Shown: positions 17,745-25,621 of the stretch, one piece after another
Layout: every line of letters begins with the position of its first letter
Position numbering within the stretch: the stretch's first letter is position 1
Source of the DNA: Xanthomarina sp035306705
GTDB taxonomy: Bacteria > Bacteroidota > Bacteroidia > Flavobacteriales > Flavobacteriaceae
Direction: 5' to 3'
Length of the DNA: 64,000 bases
NCBI RefSeq assembly: GCF_035306705.1
Contig: NZ_DATGNO010000074.1
Location: 21,554-85,553 of the forward strand
The notes under the pieces: model-generated
What the model was told of the DNA's origin: nothing
Databases searched by the model: none
The model's input: the letters and a program-made list of their open reading frames with translations, nothing else
Position numbers and translations under genes: made by a program

Positions 17745-17790
17745 ACCTCAAGTAGAAGCTGGTTTAAAAACCGGCATGCTTGAGGTTCTT
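17745..17790 (+). terminator. probable terminator with nested stem
   Basis: Outer arms ACCTCAAG and CTTGAGGT enclose an inner stem GCTGGTTT/AAAACCGGC (with G-U pairs), followed by a T-rich run. It is 40 bases after the lipoprotein stop. Confidence 0.6.
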
Positions 17791-17823
17791 TGTTTGGTTT
17801 TGCTTGTTTAAATTATATAGGAG

Positions 17824-17846
17824 TTATTATTATTATTATTATTATT
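17824..17846 (+). repeat. trinucleotide repeat (TTA)7
   Basis: Seven TTA units plus TT in tandem in the spacer upstream of the alpha/beta hydrolase gene. Such runs can vary in length by replication slippage. It is outside any coding region and about 75 bases upstream of a candidate -7 element. Confidence 0.9.
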
Positions 17847-17920
17847 GACAGACTTATTTTAAAAATACCTTAAAAAATAGTATCTAATTAAGGTCCATGT
17901 TTTACTGGTTTGAAAAATAT

Positions 17921-17928
17921 TACATTTG
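17921..17928 (+). promoter_or_regulatory. candidate -7 element of the alpha/beta hydrolase gene
   Basis: TACATTTG matches TAnnTTTG, 67 bases before the hydrolase ATG. The -33 region is not a clean TTTG. Confidence 0.4.
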
Positions 17929-17994
17929 CAGGGTTTATATAAATAAGTAGATTATACAGGATATATAAAATATTGAGGTTAATTAATAGAATGA

Positions 17995-18882
17995 ATGAAA
18001 CAGAGCTTAACATACTATATAACTTTAGGAATAATTAAGCTAAAAGGTTTAAAACAAGACTTTAATAAAGACCCAATAAATTTCAATAAAATTAGAAAAG
18101 ATGATGTGCATCAGCCCAAGCGAGCGTTTTTCAGGAAGAAACACCATAGAGTTTTTCAAGTTTTAGACTCCTTAATTACGGAAGTAAGTGTAAATGAAAA
18201 TTCGAAGAATCTACTGATGTTTATTCACGGAGGCGCTTTTATTTCTGGTCCCGCCAAACATCATTGGGATGCTGTTAAAAATATTGCTCAAAACACAAAG
18301 TGTCAGGTTTGGATGTGCAATTACCCTAAAGCACCCGAAAATAAGATTGTAAAAATATCTGAGAATATAGATGCCATATACCAAGTTGCACTCAAGAATT
18401 ACAAGACGAATCAAATTTTTTTAATGGGAGATTCAGTAGGAGGAACTTTAGTAACAAGTTTAATTCAACGTCTTATTATAAAACAAATAAAGTTGCCACG
18501 TAAAATAATTCTTGTTTCTCCTGTTATGGATGCAAGTATGTCTAATCTTGAGATTTTAGATTTAGAAAAAAGAGACCCGATGTTATCTAAAAAAGGCGTG
18601 TTAAGTGCAAAAAAAATGTGTGCAGAGAATATGGATTTGACCAATGAAATGATTTCACCGTTATATGGGAGTTTTAAAAATTTTCCGCCAACAGTTTTAT
18701 TTCTTGCAGAAAATGATATTACTTATCCGGACCAGAGGCTGGCAGTCAAAAAACTAATTGAAGCTAAAATTAATCTTGAAATAATTGAAGGAAAAAATAT
18801 GCCACATATTTGGCCTTTACTACCAATAATGAAAGAAGCTAAAACATCCATGAATGAAATAATTAGAATTATAAATAGCTAA
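17995..18882 (+). CDS. alpha/beta hydrolase, HSL-type esterase family
   Basis: A 295-residue esterase-like protein. The oxyanion-hole motif HGG is in FIHGGAFISGP (about 77-87), the nucleophile elbow is GDSVGG near 144-149, the acid is probably the Asp in LAENDITYPDQR near 245 and the His is in MPHIWPLLP near 275. These place it in the hormone-sensitive-lipase family of alpha/beta hydrolases. The first 60 residues are basic and not conserved with the catalytic core. No signal peptide. The closest bacterial relatives act on short acyl esters, but the substrate here is unknown. Started at 17995 because ATG there follows a plausible promoter; the flanking genes are not in operon. Confidence 0.85.
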   Translation: MKQSLTYYITLGIIKLKGLKQDFNKDPINFNKIRKDDVHQPKRAFFRKKHHRVFQVLDSLITEVSVNENSKNLLMFIHGGAFISGPAKHHWDAVKNIAQNTKCQVWMCNYPKAPENKIVKISENIDAIYQVALKNYKTNQIFLMGDSVGGTLVTSLIQRLIIKQIKLPRKIILVSPVMDASMSNLEILDLEKRDPMLSKKGVLSAKKMCAENMDLTNEMISPLYGSFKNFPPTVLFLAENDITYPDQRLAVKKLIEAKINLEIIEGKNMPHIWPLLPIMKEAKTSMNEIIRIINS

Positions 18883-18960
18883 GTATTTTGTATGGAAAAT
18901 GTTAGAGCCAATTCTAAGCTCATCATCAAATGAGTGTAAAATAATTTAGAAGTGAAAAAG

Positions 18961-20409
18961 ATGGAAAGTAAAGCAGCAAATTGGACTATTTGCAAAGAAT
19001 GTTATGGTAGTGGTAAAAAAAGACAGCGTCTCCGTAAGAAAGAGCGACTTCGTTACCAGTTAGCACTCGATCAATTTAAAAAAGACAACAAAAAAGCATC
19101 GGCTCCCATTCGCCCTAAAGGTCATCTGTATTCTTGCTTAAACTGTAGCGGATCTGGGCTCATTTCTTCAGCCAGTCATCCGATACCAGATATAAAAAAC
19201 TATCCGCATATTGCTATTATTGGTGGCGGAATAGGTGGTGTGGCTTTAGCTGTGGCCTGTTTGCACCGTGGAATTCCTTTTACTCTTTATGAGCGCGATA
19301 ATGGTTTTGATGTTCGTTCACAAGGTTATGGTCTTACTTTACAACAAGCGAGTAAAGCCATTGAAGGGTTGGGGATTTTTTCTTTAGCAAAAGGAGTTGT
19401 TTCCAAAAAACATGTGGTTCATAATACAGATGGAAAAGTAATTGGCGAATGGGGCATGAAAAAATGGTTGGATACAGATACAAAAAAAACTCCCAAACGT
19501 ACAAATGTGCATATTGCAAGGCAGTCTTTACGTTTAGCTTTGCTTGAACAACTTGGCGGACATGATGCCGTGCATTGGGGACATCAGTTAATAGACTTTA
19601 AAAACTGTGAGAATGACGCGGTGGATTTAAGCTTTCAGGCAGACGGAGAAGTAAAGCATGTTAAGGCAGATCTTGTGGTTGGTGCCGATGGAATTCGCAG
19701 TTCTGTGCGCAAGTTGCTAATTGGCGAGGAAGCAACCCCTTTACATTACTTAGATTGTATGGTAATTTTGGGTGTGTGTCCATTAAAAGCTATCGAAGGT
19801 CTTGATAGTCCTTTACTAGATTCGGCCACGGTATTTCAAACGGCTAATGGCAATGAGCGGATTTATATTATGCCTTTTGAGACCGACTCCGTCATGTGGC
19901 AATTGAGTTTTCCCATGTCTGAAATTGAGGCAAAGAACTTGAGTGTTTTAGGCCCTCAGGCACTTAAGGAAGAAGCGTGTCGTAGAACGCATTGGCACGA
20001 TCCAATTCCTCAAATTTTAGCAGCAACTTTACAAACTCAAGTTTCAGGCTATCCGGTGTACGATCGAGAAATACTTCCTCCAGAATTGTTAGATAAAGGA
20101 GGTTCAGTAACTCTTATTGGAGATGCAGCACACCCTATGAGTCCGTTTAAAGGTCAAGGAGCCAACCAGGCACTGTTGGATGCGTTGGCACTGGCCAGAA
20201 GCATTTCAAGAGAATGTCATCCCTTATCAAAATGGAAAGAAGTTGGATTGAGAGAAAGTGTTTTAAAAGCGTTTGAATTGGAAATGTTAAAACGTAGTGC
20301 TTCCAAAGTGAAAGATTCGGCAGCCGCTGCACAATTTTTACATTCTGAAATTGTCCTTGAGGAGGCGAATGCACCTAGAGGGCGGTGTTTAAAGGAAAAA
20401 GAAGCATAA
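18961..20409 (+). CDS. FAD-dependent monooxygenase with N-terminal DnaJ-like Cys motifs
   Basis: I take the ATG at 18961 (482 residues); an in-frame GTG at 18952 would add three. Residues about 10-70 carry two CxxCxGSG repeats, CKECYGSG and CLNCSGSG, 44 residues apart and separated by a very basic helix; these look like half of a DnaJ-type zinc ribbon. The rest is a class A flavoprotein hydroxylase: GGGIGGVALAVACLHRGI (FAD dinucleotide-binding), the GADGIRSSVRK motif and GDAAHPMSPFKGQGANQAL. The flavin part resembles UbiH/TetX-like hydroxylases. Substrate unknown; antibiotic inactivation is not implied. The Cys-rich fusion is unusual and may bind zinc. Confidence 0.85.
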   Translation: MESKAANWTICKECYGSGKKRQRLRKKERLRYQLALDQFKKDNKKASAPIRPKGHLYSCLNCSGSGLISSASHPIPDIKNYPHIAIIGGGIGGVALAVACLHRGIPFTLYERDNGFDVRSQGYGLTLQQASKAIEGLGIFSLAKGVVSKKHVVHNTDGKVIGEWGMKKWLDTDTKKTPKRTNVHIARQSLRLALLEQLGGHDAVHWGHQLIDFKNCENDAVDLSFQADGEVKHVKADLVVGADGIRSSVRKLLIGEEATPLHYLDCMVILGVCPLKAIEGLDSPLLDSATVFQTANGNERIYIMPFETDSVMWQLSFPMSEIEAKNLSVLGPQALKEEACRRTHWHDPIPQILAATLQTQVSGYPVYDREILPPELLDKGGSVTLIGDAAHPMSPFKGQGANQALLDALALARSISRECHPLSKWKEVGLRESVLKAFELEMLKRSASKVKDSAAAAQFLHSEIVLEEANAPRGRCLKEKEA

Positions 20410-20459
20410 GAATCGGAATCGTTACAAAATTTCATGAAAATAATAATCACAATTTTATT

Positions 20460-20473
20460 AGAATCTAGATTCT
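20460..20473. repeat. 14-bp perfect palindrome
   Basis: AGAATCTAGATTCT reads the same on both strands. It lies in the spacer between the monooxygenase and GNAT genes, 77 bases before the GNAT start, and could be an operator or chance. Confidence 0.4.
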
Positions 20474-20549
20474 ATTGAGTTGGGAAAAAAAATAGGTTCG
20501 TGGAACATGTACACTAGAGATACCGGTAAATTTAATAATAAAATTAATA

Positions 20550-21005
20550 ATGAATTTTAGAAAAGCGACAAAAAAAGATCTTTCATCCATTGTTGAAATG
20601 ATGGCTGACGATATGCTCGGGAAAAAAAGAGAAAACTTCCAAAACCCATTACCAATAGAATATCTAAACGCGTTTAATAAAATAGATTCTGACGAAAATC
20701 AAGAATTAATTGTTGTCGAAAATGAAAATTTTGAAATTATTGGAACTTTACAATTATCATTTATTCAGTATCTAAATTATTGTGGCGGAATTAGAGCTCA
20801 AATAGAATCTGTAATAATTAGAAAAGATAAAAGAGGTCTCGGAATTGGAAAAAAAATGTTTGAATGGGCTATAATTAGAGCGAAAGAGAAGAATGCCCAT
20901 ATGTTGCAGTTAACCTCTGATAAAAAAAGACCAAGAGCAATTAAATTTTATGAAGAATTAGGGTTTAAAGCAACTCATGAAGGAATGAAAATGCACTTCG
21001 ATTAA
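20550..21005 (+). CDS. GNAT family N-acetyltransferase
   Basis: A 151-residue acetyltransferase using acetyl-CoA. The start MNFRKATKKDLSSIVEMM is the usual first strand and helix. The acetyl-CoA pyrophosphate loop is RGLGIGKKM near 107-115, preceded by the strand IESVIIRKDKR, and RAIKFYEELGFKAT near 133-146 is the typical last helix and strand. Substrate cannot be deduced; related proteins acetylate amines, amino acids or proteins. It is a single gene preceded by a spacer with a 14-bp palindrome and followed by the SGNH hydrolase gene after 86 bp. Confidence 0.9.
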   Translation: MNFRKATKKDLSSIVEMMADDMLGKKRENFQNPLPIEYLNAFNKIDSDENQELIVVENENFEIIGTLQLSFIQYLNYCGGIRAQIESVIIRKDKRGLGIGKKMFEWAIIRAKEKNAHMLQLTSDKKRPRAIKFYEELGFKATHEGMKMHFD

Positions 21006-21091
21006 AAAAACCTACTGCCAAATACCTATTATAAAACATAGCTCATTTTAATGAAACAATTTCAGTAACAACTAGCAACAAACCTCATAAT

Positions 21092-21718
21092 ATGAATAAA
21101 ATATTAACCCTATTCTGCCTATTCATAATTTCATTTTCAGATGCATATAGTCAACAAACATCCAGTAATAAAGCTTCCAAAACAAAAACAAGTATTTTAT
21201 TTATAGGCAACAGCCTGACCTATACTAATAACTTGCCAGAACTCGTAAAGAAAACAGCCAAGCAGCAAGGAATTAAAATAGATTATAAAATGATTGCATT
21301 TCCTGATTATTCCATATTAGATCATTGGAATGAAGGCGAAATCCAAAAATTGATTGCAACTAAAAATTATGATTTTGTTATTATTCAACAAGGACCTTCT
21401 TCTCAAATTAATGGCAGGGATATGCTTTTTGAATATGGAAAAAAGTATAGTAGCATCTGTAAAGTAAATAACGCTAAACTTTGTTACTTTACGGTTTGGC
21501 CGTCATTAAACTACTACCAGTCTTTTGATAATGTTATAAAAAATTATAAAGATGCCGCACTATTCAATAACGCCATTTTGCTTCCAGTAGGACACGTATG
21601 GAAAGATTATTTTGAAAGTACAGGCAATTTTCAATATTATGGCTCCGATGGGTTTCATCCATCATTAGAAGGTAGTAAAATAGCAGCAAAAACAATCGTT
21701 GAGTATTTATTTAAATAA
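21092..21718 (+). CDS. secreted SGNH/GDSL-type hydrolase
   Basis: The 208-residue product has a signal peptide (1-20, ending DAYSQ). Block I is FIGNSLTYTNNLP, with the catalytic Ser in GNSL; block III-like VIIQQGPSSQ follows near 94-103; block V is DGFHPS near the end, giving the Asp-His pair. This is the SGNH esterase fold, in the GNSLT subgroup common in Bacteroidota. The likely action is removal of acyl groups from a polysaccharide or lipid in the periplasm or outside the cell. The stop TAA is followed after a few bases by the next gene's start (21726), so the two are probably cotranscribed. Confidence 0.87.
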   Translation: MNKILTLFCLFIISFSDAYSQQTSSNKASKTKTSILFIGNSLTYTNNLPELVKKTAKQQGIKIDYKMIAFPDYSILDHWNEGEIQKLIATKNYDFVIIQQGPSSQINGRDMLFEYGKKYSSICKVNNAKLCYFTVWPSLNYYQSFDNVIKNYKDAALFNNAILLPVGHVWKDYFESTGNFQYYGSDGFHPSLEGSKIAAKTIVEYLFK

Positions 21719-21725
21719 TAAAAAA

Positions 21726-22673
21726 ATGTATAAAATTTCAATTCTAAAAAAAATCAGGTTAGTAATTTTCTTAATTTTTATTTCAAATGTATTAGTAGCC
21801 CAAAATCAATCAGAGGTAGTACAATTTGATAAAACACTCAATCAATTTGTCAATGTGCGTGATTTTTGTCTTTCAAAAGATGGAAATGAAGCGTTTTTCA
21901 CCATTCAAAGTCCGAACCAAGAAATTTCGCAACTAGCATACATTAAAAAGAAGAATAATGAATGGTCTCAGCCAGAATTGTTACCCTTCAATGATAAGTA
22001 TATGTATTTAGAACCTTTTTTGTCGTATGATAATAACCGATTGTTTTTTGCTTCCGATAGGCCCTTAAATGATACCACAATTGAAAAAAAGGACTTTGAT
22101 ATTTGGTATGTGGATAGAAATAATAAGAACGATAAATGGTCTGAGCCAAAGAATATGGGGAAGCCAGTAAATTCAGAATTGGACGAGTTTTACCCTTCCG
22201 TTAGTAAAAACAACAACCTATATTTTACGATGGTATCTCCCGATGGCTTTGGAAAAGATGATATTTATTTTTGTAAATGGGAAGGTGACAAATATTCAAA
22301 TCCCATTTTATTAGATGAAAATATCAACGGTGCAGGGTATGAGTTTAATGCTTTTATCTCAGAGAATGAAGACTTTATAATCTATTCAAAATACAACGAA
22401 GAAGATGGTCAAGGAAGTGGCGATTTATACATTTCAAAAAAAGACGCCAACGGACATTGGAAAAAAGCAACAAACTTAGGCGTTCCAATAAATACAAAAT
22501 ATATGGAATATTGCCCGTTTTATGATGAGCAAAACCACATATTGTATTTTACAAGCAAGCGAAATAATATGAAGCCAAGAAAATTCACTACCATGTCCGA
22601 TTTAACAACATATATTCATCAAAGTGATAATGGTTTGAGTAAAATTTATATGACGGCAATAAAAATAGAATAA
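21726..22673 (+). CDS. secreted PD40/TolB-like beta-propeller protein
   Basis: Started at the ATG at 21726 (315 residues), because it places a signal peptide (basic start, hydrophobic 9-25, ending NVLVAQ) at the N-terminus; the longer frame from 21699 overlaps the upstream gene. The body contains at least four PD40-type blades, recognisable by LFFASDRPLND, SKNNNLYFTMVSP, FIIYSKYNEEDG and ILYFTSKRN with intervening W-S-P/K-N strands. Such proteins are usually periplasmic binding propellers. It starts 8 bp after the SGNH hydrolase stop. Substrate or partner unknown. Confidence 0.82.
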   Translation: MYKISILKKIRLVIFLIFISNVLVAQNQSEVVQFDKTLNQFVNVRDFCLSKDGNEAFFTIQSPNQEISQLAYIKKKNNEWSQPELLPFNDKYMYLEPFLSYDNNRLFFASDRPLNDTTIEKKDFDIWYVDRNNKNDKWSEPKNMGKPVNSELDEFYPSVSKNNNLYFTMVSPDGFGKDDIYFCKWEGDKYSNPILLDENINGAGYEFNAFISENEDFIIYSKYNEEDGQGSGDLYISKKDANGHWKKATNLGVPINTKYMEYCPFYDEQNHILYFTSKRNNMKPRKFTTMSDLTTYIHQSDNGLSKIYMTAIKIE

Positions 22674-22814
22674 ACATTAAGTTTAACACCAAGAAAACTA
22701 GTTTCTTAACACGTTTAAACACTGTTTAATCAATCTGTTGCCATAATTTAAGGATTTAGATAAACAAAAAACAAGAGATTATTTAATGGGTATCTAAATC
22801 CTATAGCTTTTAAA

Positions 22815-23117
22815 TTAAAAAGGGGCTTTACAAATTTCAGAAAGATCCTTATTTATTTCAAAAACTTTGCCTTGAATATTTGAATATCCAAAACTCTCAA
22901 GCCTTTTGGTGTGCATTTTTAGATAATTTTCCGCATGCTCTCGCGTATCAAATAGATAAATACCTCCAGCAACATTTTCTTTCTGATCTTCAGTCCAAAA
23001 TTTCCAAATACATCCAGGCTCTTGCATGATGCTTTTAGCAAGCTCTGTCATTTGATTTGCCATATCTTTTCCCCATAGGTCTTTATGTGGAAATTCTACA
23101 TACATAATTACTGCCAT
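22815..23117 (-). CDS. YdhR-type monooxygenase-fold protein
   Basis: A 100-residue alpha+beta barrel-fold protein. The family hallmarks are all visible: LAKSIMQEPGCIWKFWTEDQ, AGGIYLFDTREHAENYLKMH and the C-terminal VFEINKDLSEI. They match E. coli YdhR along the whole length. YdhR has a dimeric ferredoxin-like fold related to ActVA-Orf6 monooxygenases, but its reaction is not firmly known. The gene is convergent with the PD40 protein gene and divergent from the DUF417 gene. A strong -7 element lies 27 bases before its start. Confidence 0.87.
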   Translation of the reverse strand: MAVIMYVEFPHKDLWGKDMANQMTELAKSIMQEPGCIWKFWTEDQKENVAGGIYLFDTREHAENYLKMHTKRLESFGYSNIQGKVFEINKDLSEICKAPF

Positions 23118-23143
23118 AAAATTTATTTTTTAAAATGATAAGG

Positions 23144-23151
23144 CAAAGATA
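23144..23151 (-). promoter_or_regulatory. candidate -7 element of the YdhR-type gene
   Basis: Minus strand TATCTTTG, followed by GCC, matches TAnnTTTG, 27 bases before the ATG. No distinct -33 element was found. Confidence 0.45.
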
Positions 23152-23397
23152 TAGGAACATGTTGAACTGAACTATGAGGATAATCAGGGAAACTGTATCG
23201 TAGATATAAAACTTAGGCAAAATCAAGATGATATTGACGTAGAATTATCCCAAAGTAATATACTGAACCATCAATCTAAAAAAGCTCTATTTGATTTTTC
23301 TTCCTATTTTCGCTCAAAATTTTAATCAAAACGAACTAACACGATTTAGTACATACTACCAGATACTAGAAATTAAAAAACATTTAAAACAAAATCA

Positions 23398-23973
23398 ATG
23401 AATAAACTAATTACAATTTTAGCCAATAACCAATTAAATTATATCAATCTGTTAAGAATATCCATATTTATAGTAATGGCCTGGATTGGTGGACTCAAAG
23501 TCTTTCAATATGAAGCTGACGGCATTGTGCCATTTGTAGCAAATAGTCCGTTAATGGCTTTCTTTTATAACAAGGAAGCACCAGAATACAAGGATTTTAA
23601 AAATCCAGAAGGAAAAACGGTTCAAAAAAATATAGATTGGCATAAAGAAAATAGAACCTACATTTTCGCCTATGGTTTGGGAACTGTTATATTGATTATT
23701 GGCTTATTGACCATTCTTGGTATTTGGTATGCTAAAATCGGACTTATAGGCGGACTGTTAACCTTCGGTATGTCGTTAGTCACCCTTACTTTTTTAATTA
23801 CAACACCAGAAGTGTATGTGCCAAATCTTGGAGGAGATTTTCCCACACCACAGTTTGGATTTCCATATTTATCAGGTGCCGGTAGATTGGTATTAAAAGA
23901 TGTTATAATGATGGCTGCAGGACTAATTTGTGCATCAGACGCCGCTAGGCGACTTTTAGGCCAAGCTAAATAA
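23398..23973 (+). CDS. DUF417 / YkgB (RclC-like) membrane protein
   Basis: A 191-residue inner-membrane protein. Four hydrophobic segments are seen at about 17-35, 93-110, 116-138 and 163-182. The motifs ISIFIVMAWIGGLKVFQYEADGIVPFVANSP and LTFLITTPEVYVPNLGG, broken here by loops, are diagnostic of DUF417, which includes RclC of the E. coli reactive-chlorine response. The Pro/Phe/Tyr loop before the last segment is typical. It is encoded alone, with a strong terminator after it. A role in oxidant stress is only inferred from RclC. Confidence 0.87.
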   Translation: MNKLITILANNQLNYINLLRISIFIVMAWIGGLKVFQYEADGIVPFVANSPLMAFFYNKEAPEYKDFKNPEGKTVQKNIDWHKENRTYIFAYGLGTVILIIGLLTILGIWYAKIGLIGGLLTFGMSLVTLTFLITTPEVYVPNLGGDFPTPQFGFPYLSGAGRLVLKDVIMMAAGLICASDAARRLLGQAK

Positions 23974-24038
23974 GAGCCTCTATATTTCAGGTACCTGTTT
24001 GTTTAAACCCATATCATGAAAAAAACTTGAATTTTTTT

Positions 24039-24062
24039 AAGCCCTTTTTTAAGGGCTTTTTT
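24039..24062 (+). terminator. terminator of the DUF417 gene
   Basis: AAGCCCTT and AAGGGCTT form an 8-bp stem with a TTTT loop and are followed by TTTT. Confidence 0.88.
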
Positions 24063-24257
24063 GTAGGGTTAATTAGTCGTTTTCCATTGGAGTGAAAGGG
24101 TAAACTAGAGGAAACACCAAAAAACACATTCTATTGAAGGATTTCTGTATCTGCAATTTTTAAAAACATTTTAACATTAAATGTCCTCTCTTTTTTGGAA
24201 TAGGATTATATTTATGGTTAAAAAAAAAAGATATTAATCATCTGAAAAAAGAACCTT

Positions 24258-24836
24258 ATGGAAATGACTAAATATTCTAAAACGTATCGAATAATGCATT
24301 GGGCCATTGCTATAACGTTTGTACTTTTATTAATTACAATCTTTTTAAGATTAACCTGGATGAACAAGTACAATGTGGCAGCTATTATTCAAAATTACTT
24401 GATAGATACTGGTCAAGTCCTTACGGAAGATCAGCTCATTGTTTTAGCAAAAAAGATAAGACAACCTATGTGGGATTGGCATATTTATTTTGGATACCTA
24501 TTGACCGGATTATTCAGTTTGCGTTTGATGCTTCCTTTTTTTGGAAAAATGAAACTTCAAAACCCCCTTGTTAAAAATCTTTCCATGAAGGAGAAGTTTC
24601 AAAAATGGACCTATATAGTTTTTTATATCTGCGTTATGGTGTCGTTAACAACTGGACTTATAATAGAATTGGGACCCAAAGAACTTAAAAAACCTATGGA
24701 AAGCATCCATGTACTTGGAATCTATTATTTAGTTGGATTTATTGCCCTTCATATATCCGGCGTATTAATTGCAGAATTTACAGATCAAAAAGGAATTGTT
24801 TCGAGGATAGTAAGCGGCTCGAAAAAGGAAAATTAA
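24258..24836 (+). CDS. cytochrome b561-like membrane protein
   Basis: A 192-residue membrane protein with four helices at about 14-32, 73-95, 112-135 and 151-170. His residues in the right places for two heme b groups are His14 in IMHWAIAITF, the His in WHIYFGYLL, the His in SIHVLGIYY and the His in LHISGVLIAEF. It resembles the bacterial cytochrome b561 / b subunit group, transferring electrons across the inner membrane. The periplasmic loop between helices 1 and 2 is longer than in E. coli CybB. It stands alone, 235 bp before the monoheme lipoprotein gene, with which it might cooperate. Confidence 0.85.
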   Translation: MEMTKYSKTYRIMHWAIAITFVLLLITIFLRLTWMNKYNVAAIIQNYLIDTGQVLTEDQLIVLAKKIRQPMWDWHIYFGYLLTGLFSLRLMLPFFGKMKLQNPLVKNLSMKEKFQKWTYIVFYICVMVSLTTGLIIELGPKELKKPMESIHVLGIYYLVGFIALHISGVLIAEFTDQKGIVSRIVSGSKKEN

Positions 24837-24972
24837 AAACACGGCTGTACAACAAGACCAGTTTTTACACAACATATTGAAATTTAAAAACCCAACTTTA
24901 ATAAAGGTTTAAAATACTTTTTACATAGCGGGTTTATTTATAGATAATATTAAAATGGTTTTAATTGGCTCG

Positions 24973-24997
24973 ATATTCTTACTATATTTGAGAATAT
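24973..24997 (+). promoter_or_regulatory. -7 element inside a 7-bp inverted repeat, upstream of the monoheme lipoprotein gene
   Basis: ATATTCT (24973-24979) and AGAATAT (24991-24997) are inverted copies around TATATTTG (24983-24990), a full match to the TAnnTTTG -7 element. A TTG lies 15 bases upstream of it. The arrangement suggests an operator over the promoter, about 75 bases before the start codon. Confidence 0.42.
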
Positions 24998-25071
24998 GGC
25001 TATAATTAGATATAATATAGCGAGTTATTTACCAGCTATCGCAACCTTACAAACACTAAACAAACACTACT

Positions 25072-25560
25072 ATGAGACAAATTATTTTCATGTTATTCAC
25101 CTTTGGACTTTTTTCCTGCAATCAACAAACAGACAACACAAAAATATTGCAAAACCGTATAGATAGTTTGGAAATAAAACTAGCAGACACTTACAAGCCT
25201 GGCTTCGGAGATTTTATGAGTAGCATACAAGCACATCATCTAAAGCTCTGGTTTGCCGGGAAAAATGAAAACTGGAAACTGGCAGATTTTGAAGTGCACG
25301 AGCTTATGGAAGCCGTTGAGGACATTCAGAAATATCAAGCAGGACGAAAGGAAAGCGAAATGATAGGAATAATAATTCCTCCCTTAGATAGTATTAGCAA
25401 GGCCATTAAGCAGAGAAATTCCGTTTTATTCGAAAGTAGTTACACCTTGCTTACAAATACGTGCAACCAATGTCATAGCGAGGTAGATTTTGAATTTAAT
25501 GTAGTAAAAATACCAGATAGTTCTCCTTTCAGTAATCAGGAATTTAAACCAATAAATTAA
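25072..25560 (+). CDS. monoheme cytochrome c-like lipoprotein
   Basis: The 162-residue product has a lipoprotein signal (MRQIIFMLFTFGLFSC, Cys16) and a coiled-coil-like early helix (ILQNRIDSLEIKLAD). The heme-binding motif CNQCH is at residues 131-135, near the end of a four-helix-type domain: helices at about 48-62 (DFMSSIQAHHLKLWFAGKN) and 68-90 with conserved-looking His. The layout resembles a cytochrome c-prime-like or CCP-type helical bundle with a C-terminal CxxCH. It would carry an electron or bind a gas in the periplasm. A cytochrome b561-like gene precedes it. Partner unknown. Confidence 0.8.
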   Translation: MRQIIFMLFTFGLFSCNQQTDNTKILQNRIDSLEIKLADTYKPGFGDFMSSIQAHHLKLWFAGKNENWKLADFEVHELMEAVEDIQKYQAGRKESEMIGIIIPPLDSISKAIKQRNSVLFESSYTLLTNTCNQCHSEVDFEFNVVKIPDSSPFSNQEFKPIN

Positions 25561-25621
25561 AAACGAATCTTTTTCTAATAGTTATTAATTTATAAAAACT
25601 GAAATATAAAACAAATAAAAA

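Noticed and set aside
18961..20409. Flavin monooxygenase as a tetracycline-inactivating TetX enzyme
   Set aside because: It is only a distant class A hydroxylase and the neighbourhood contains no resistance or mobile genes.
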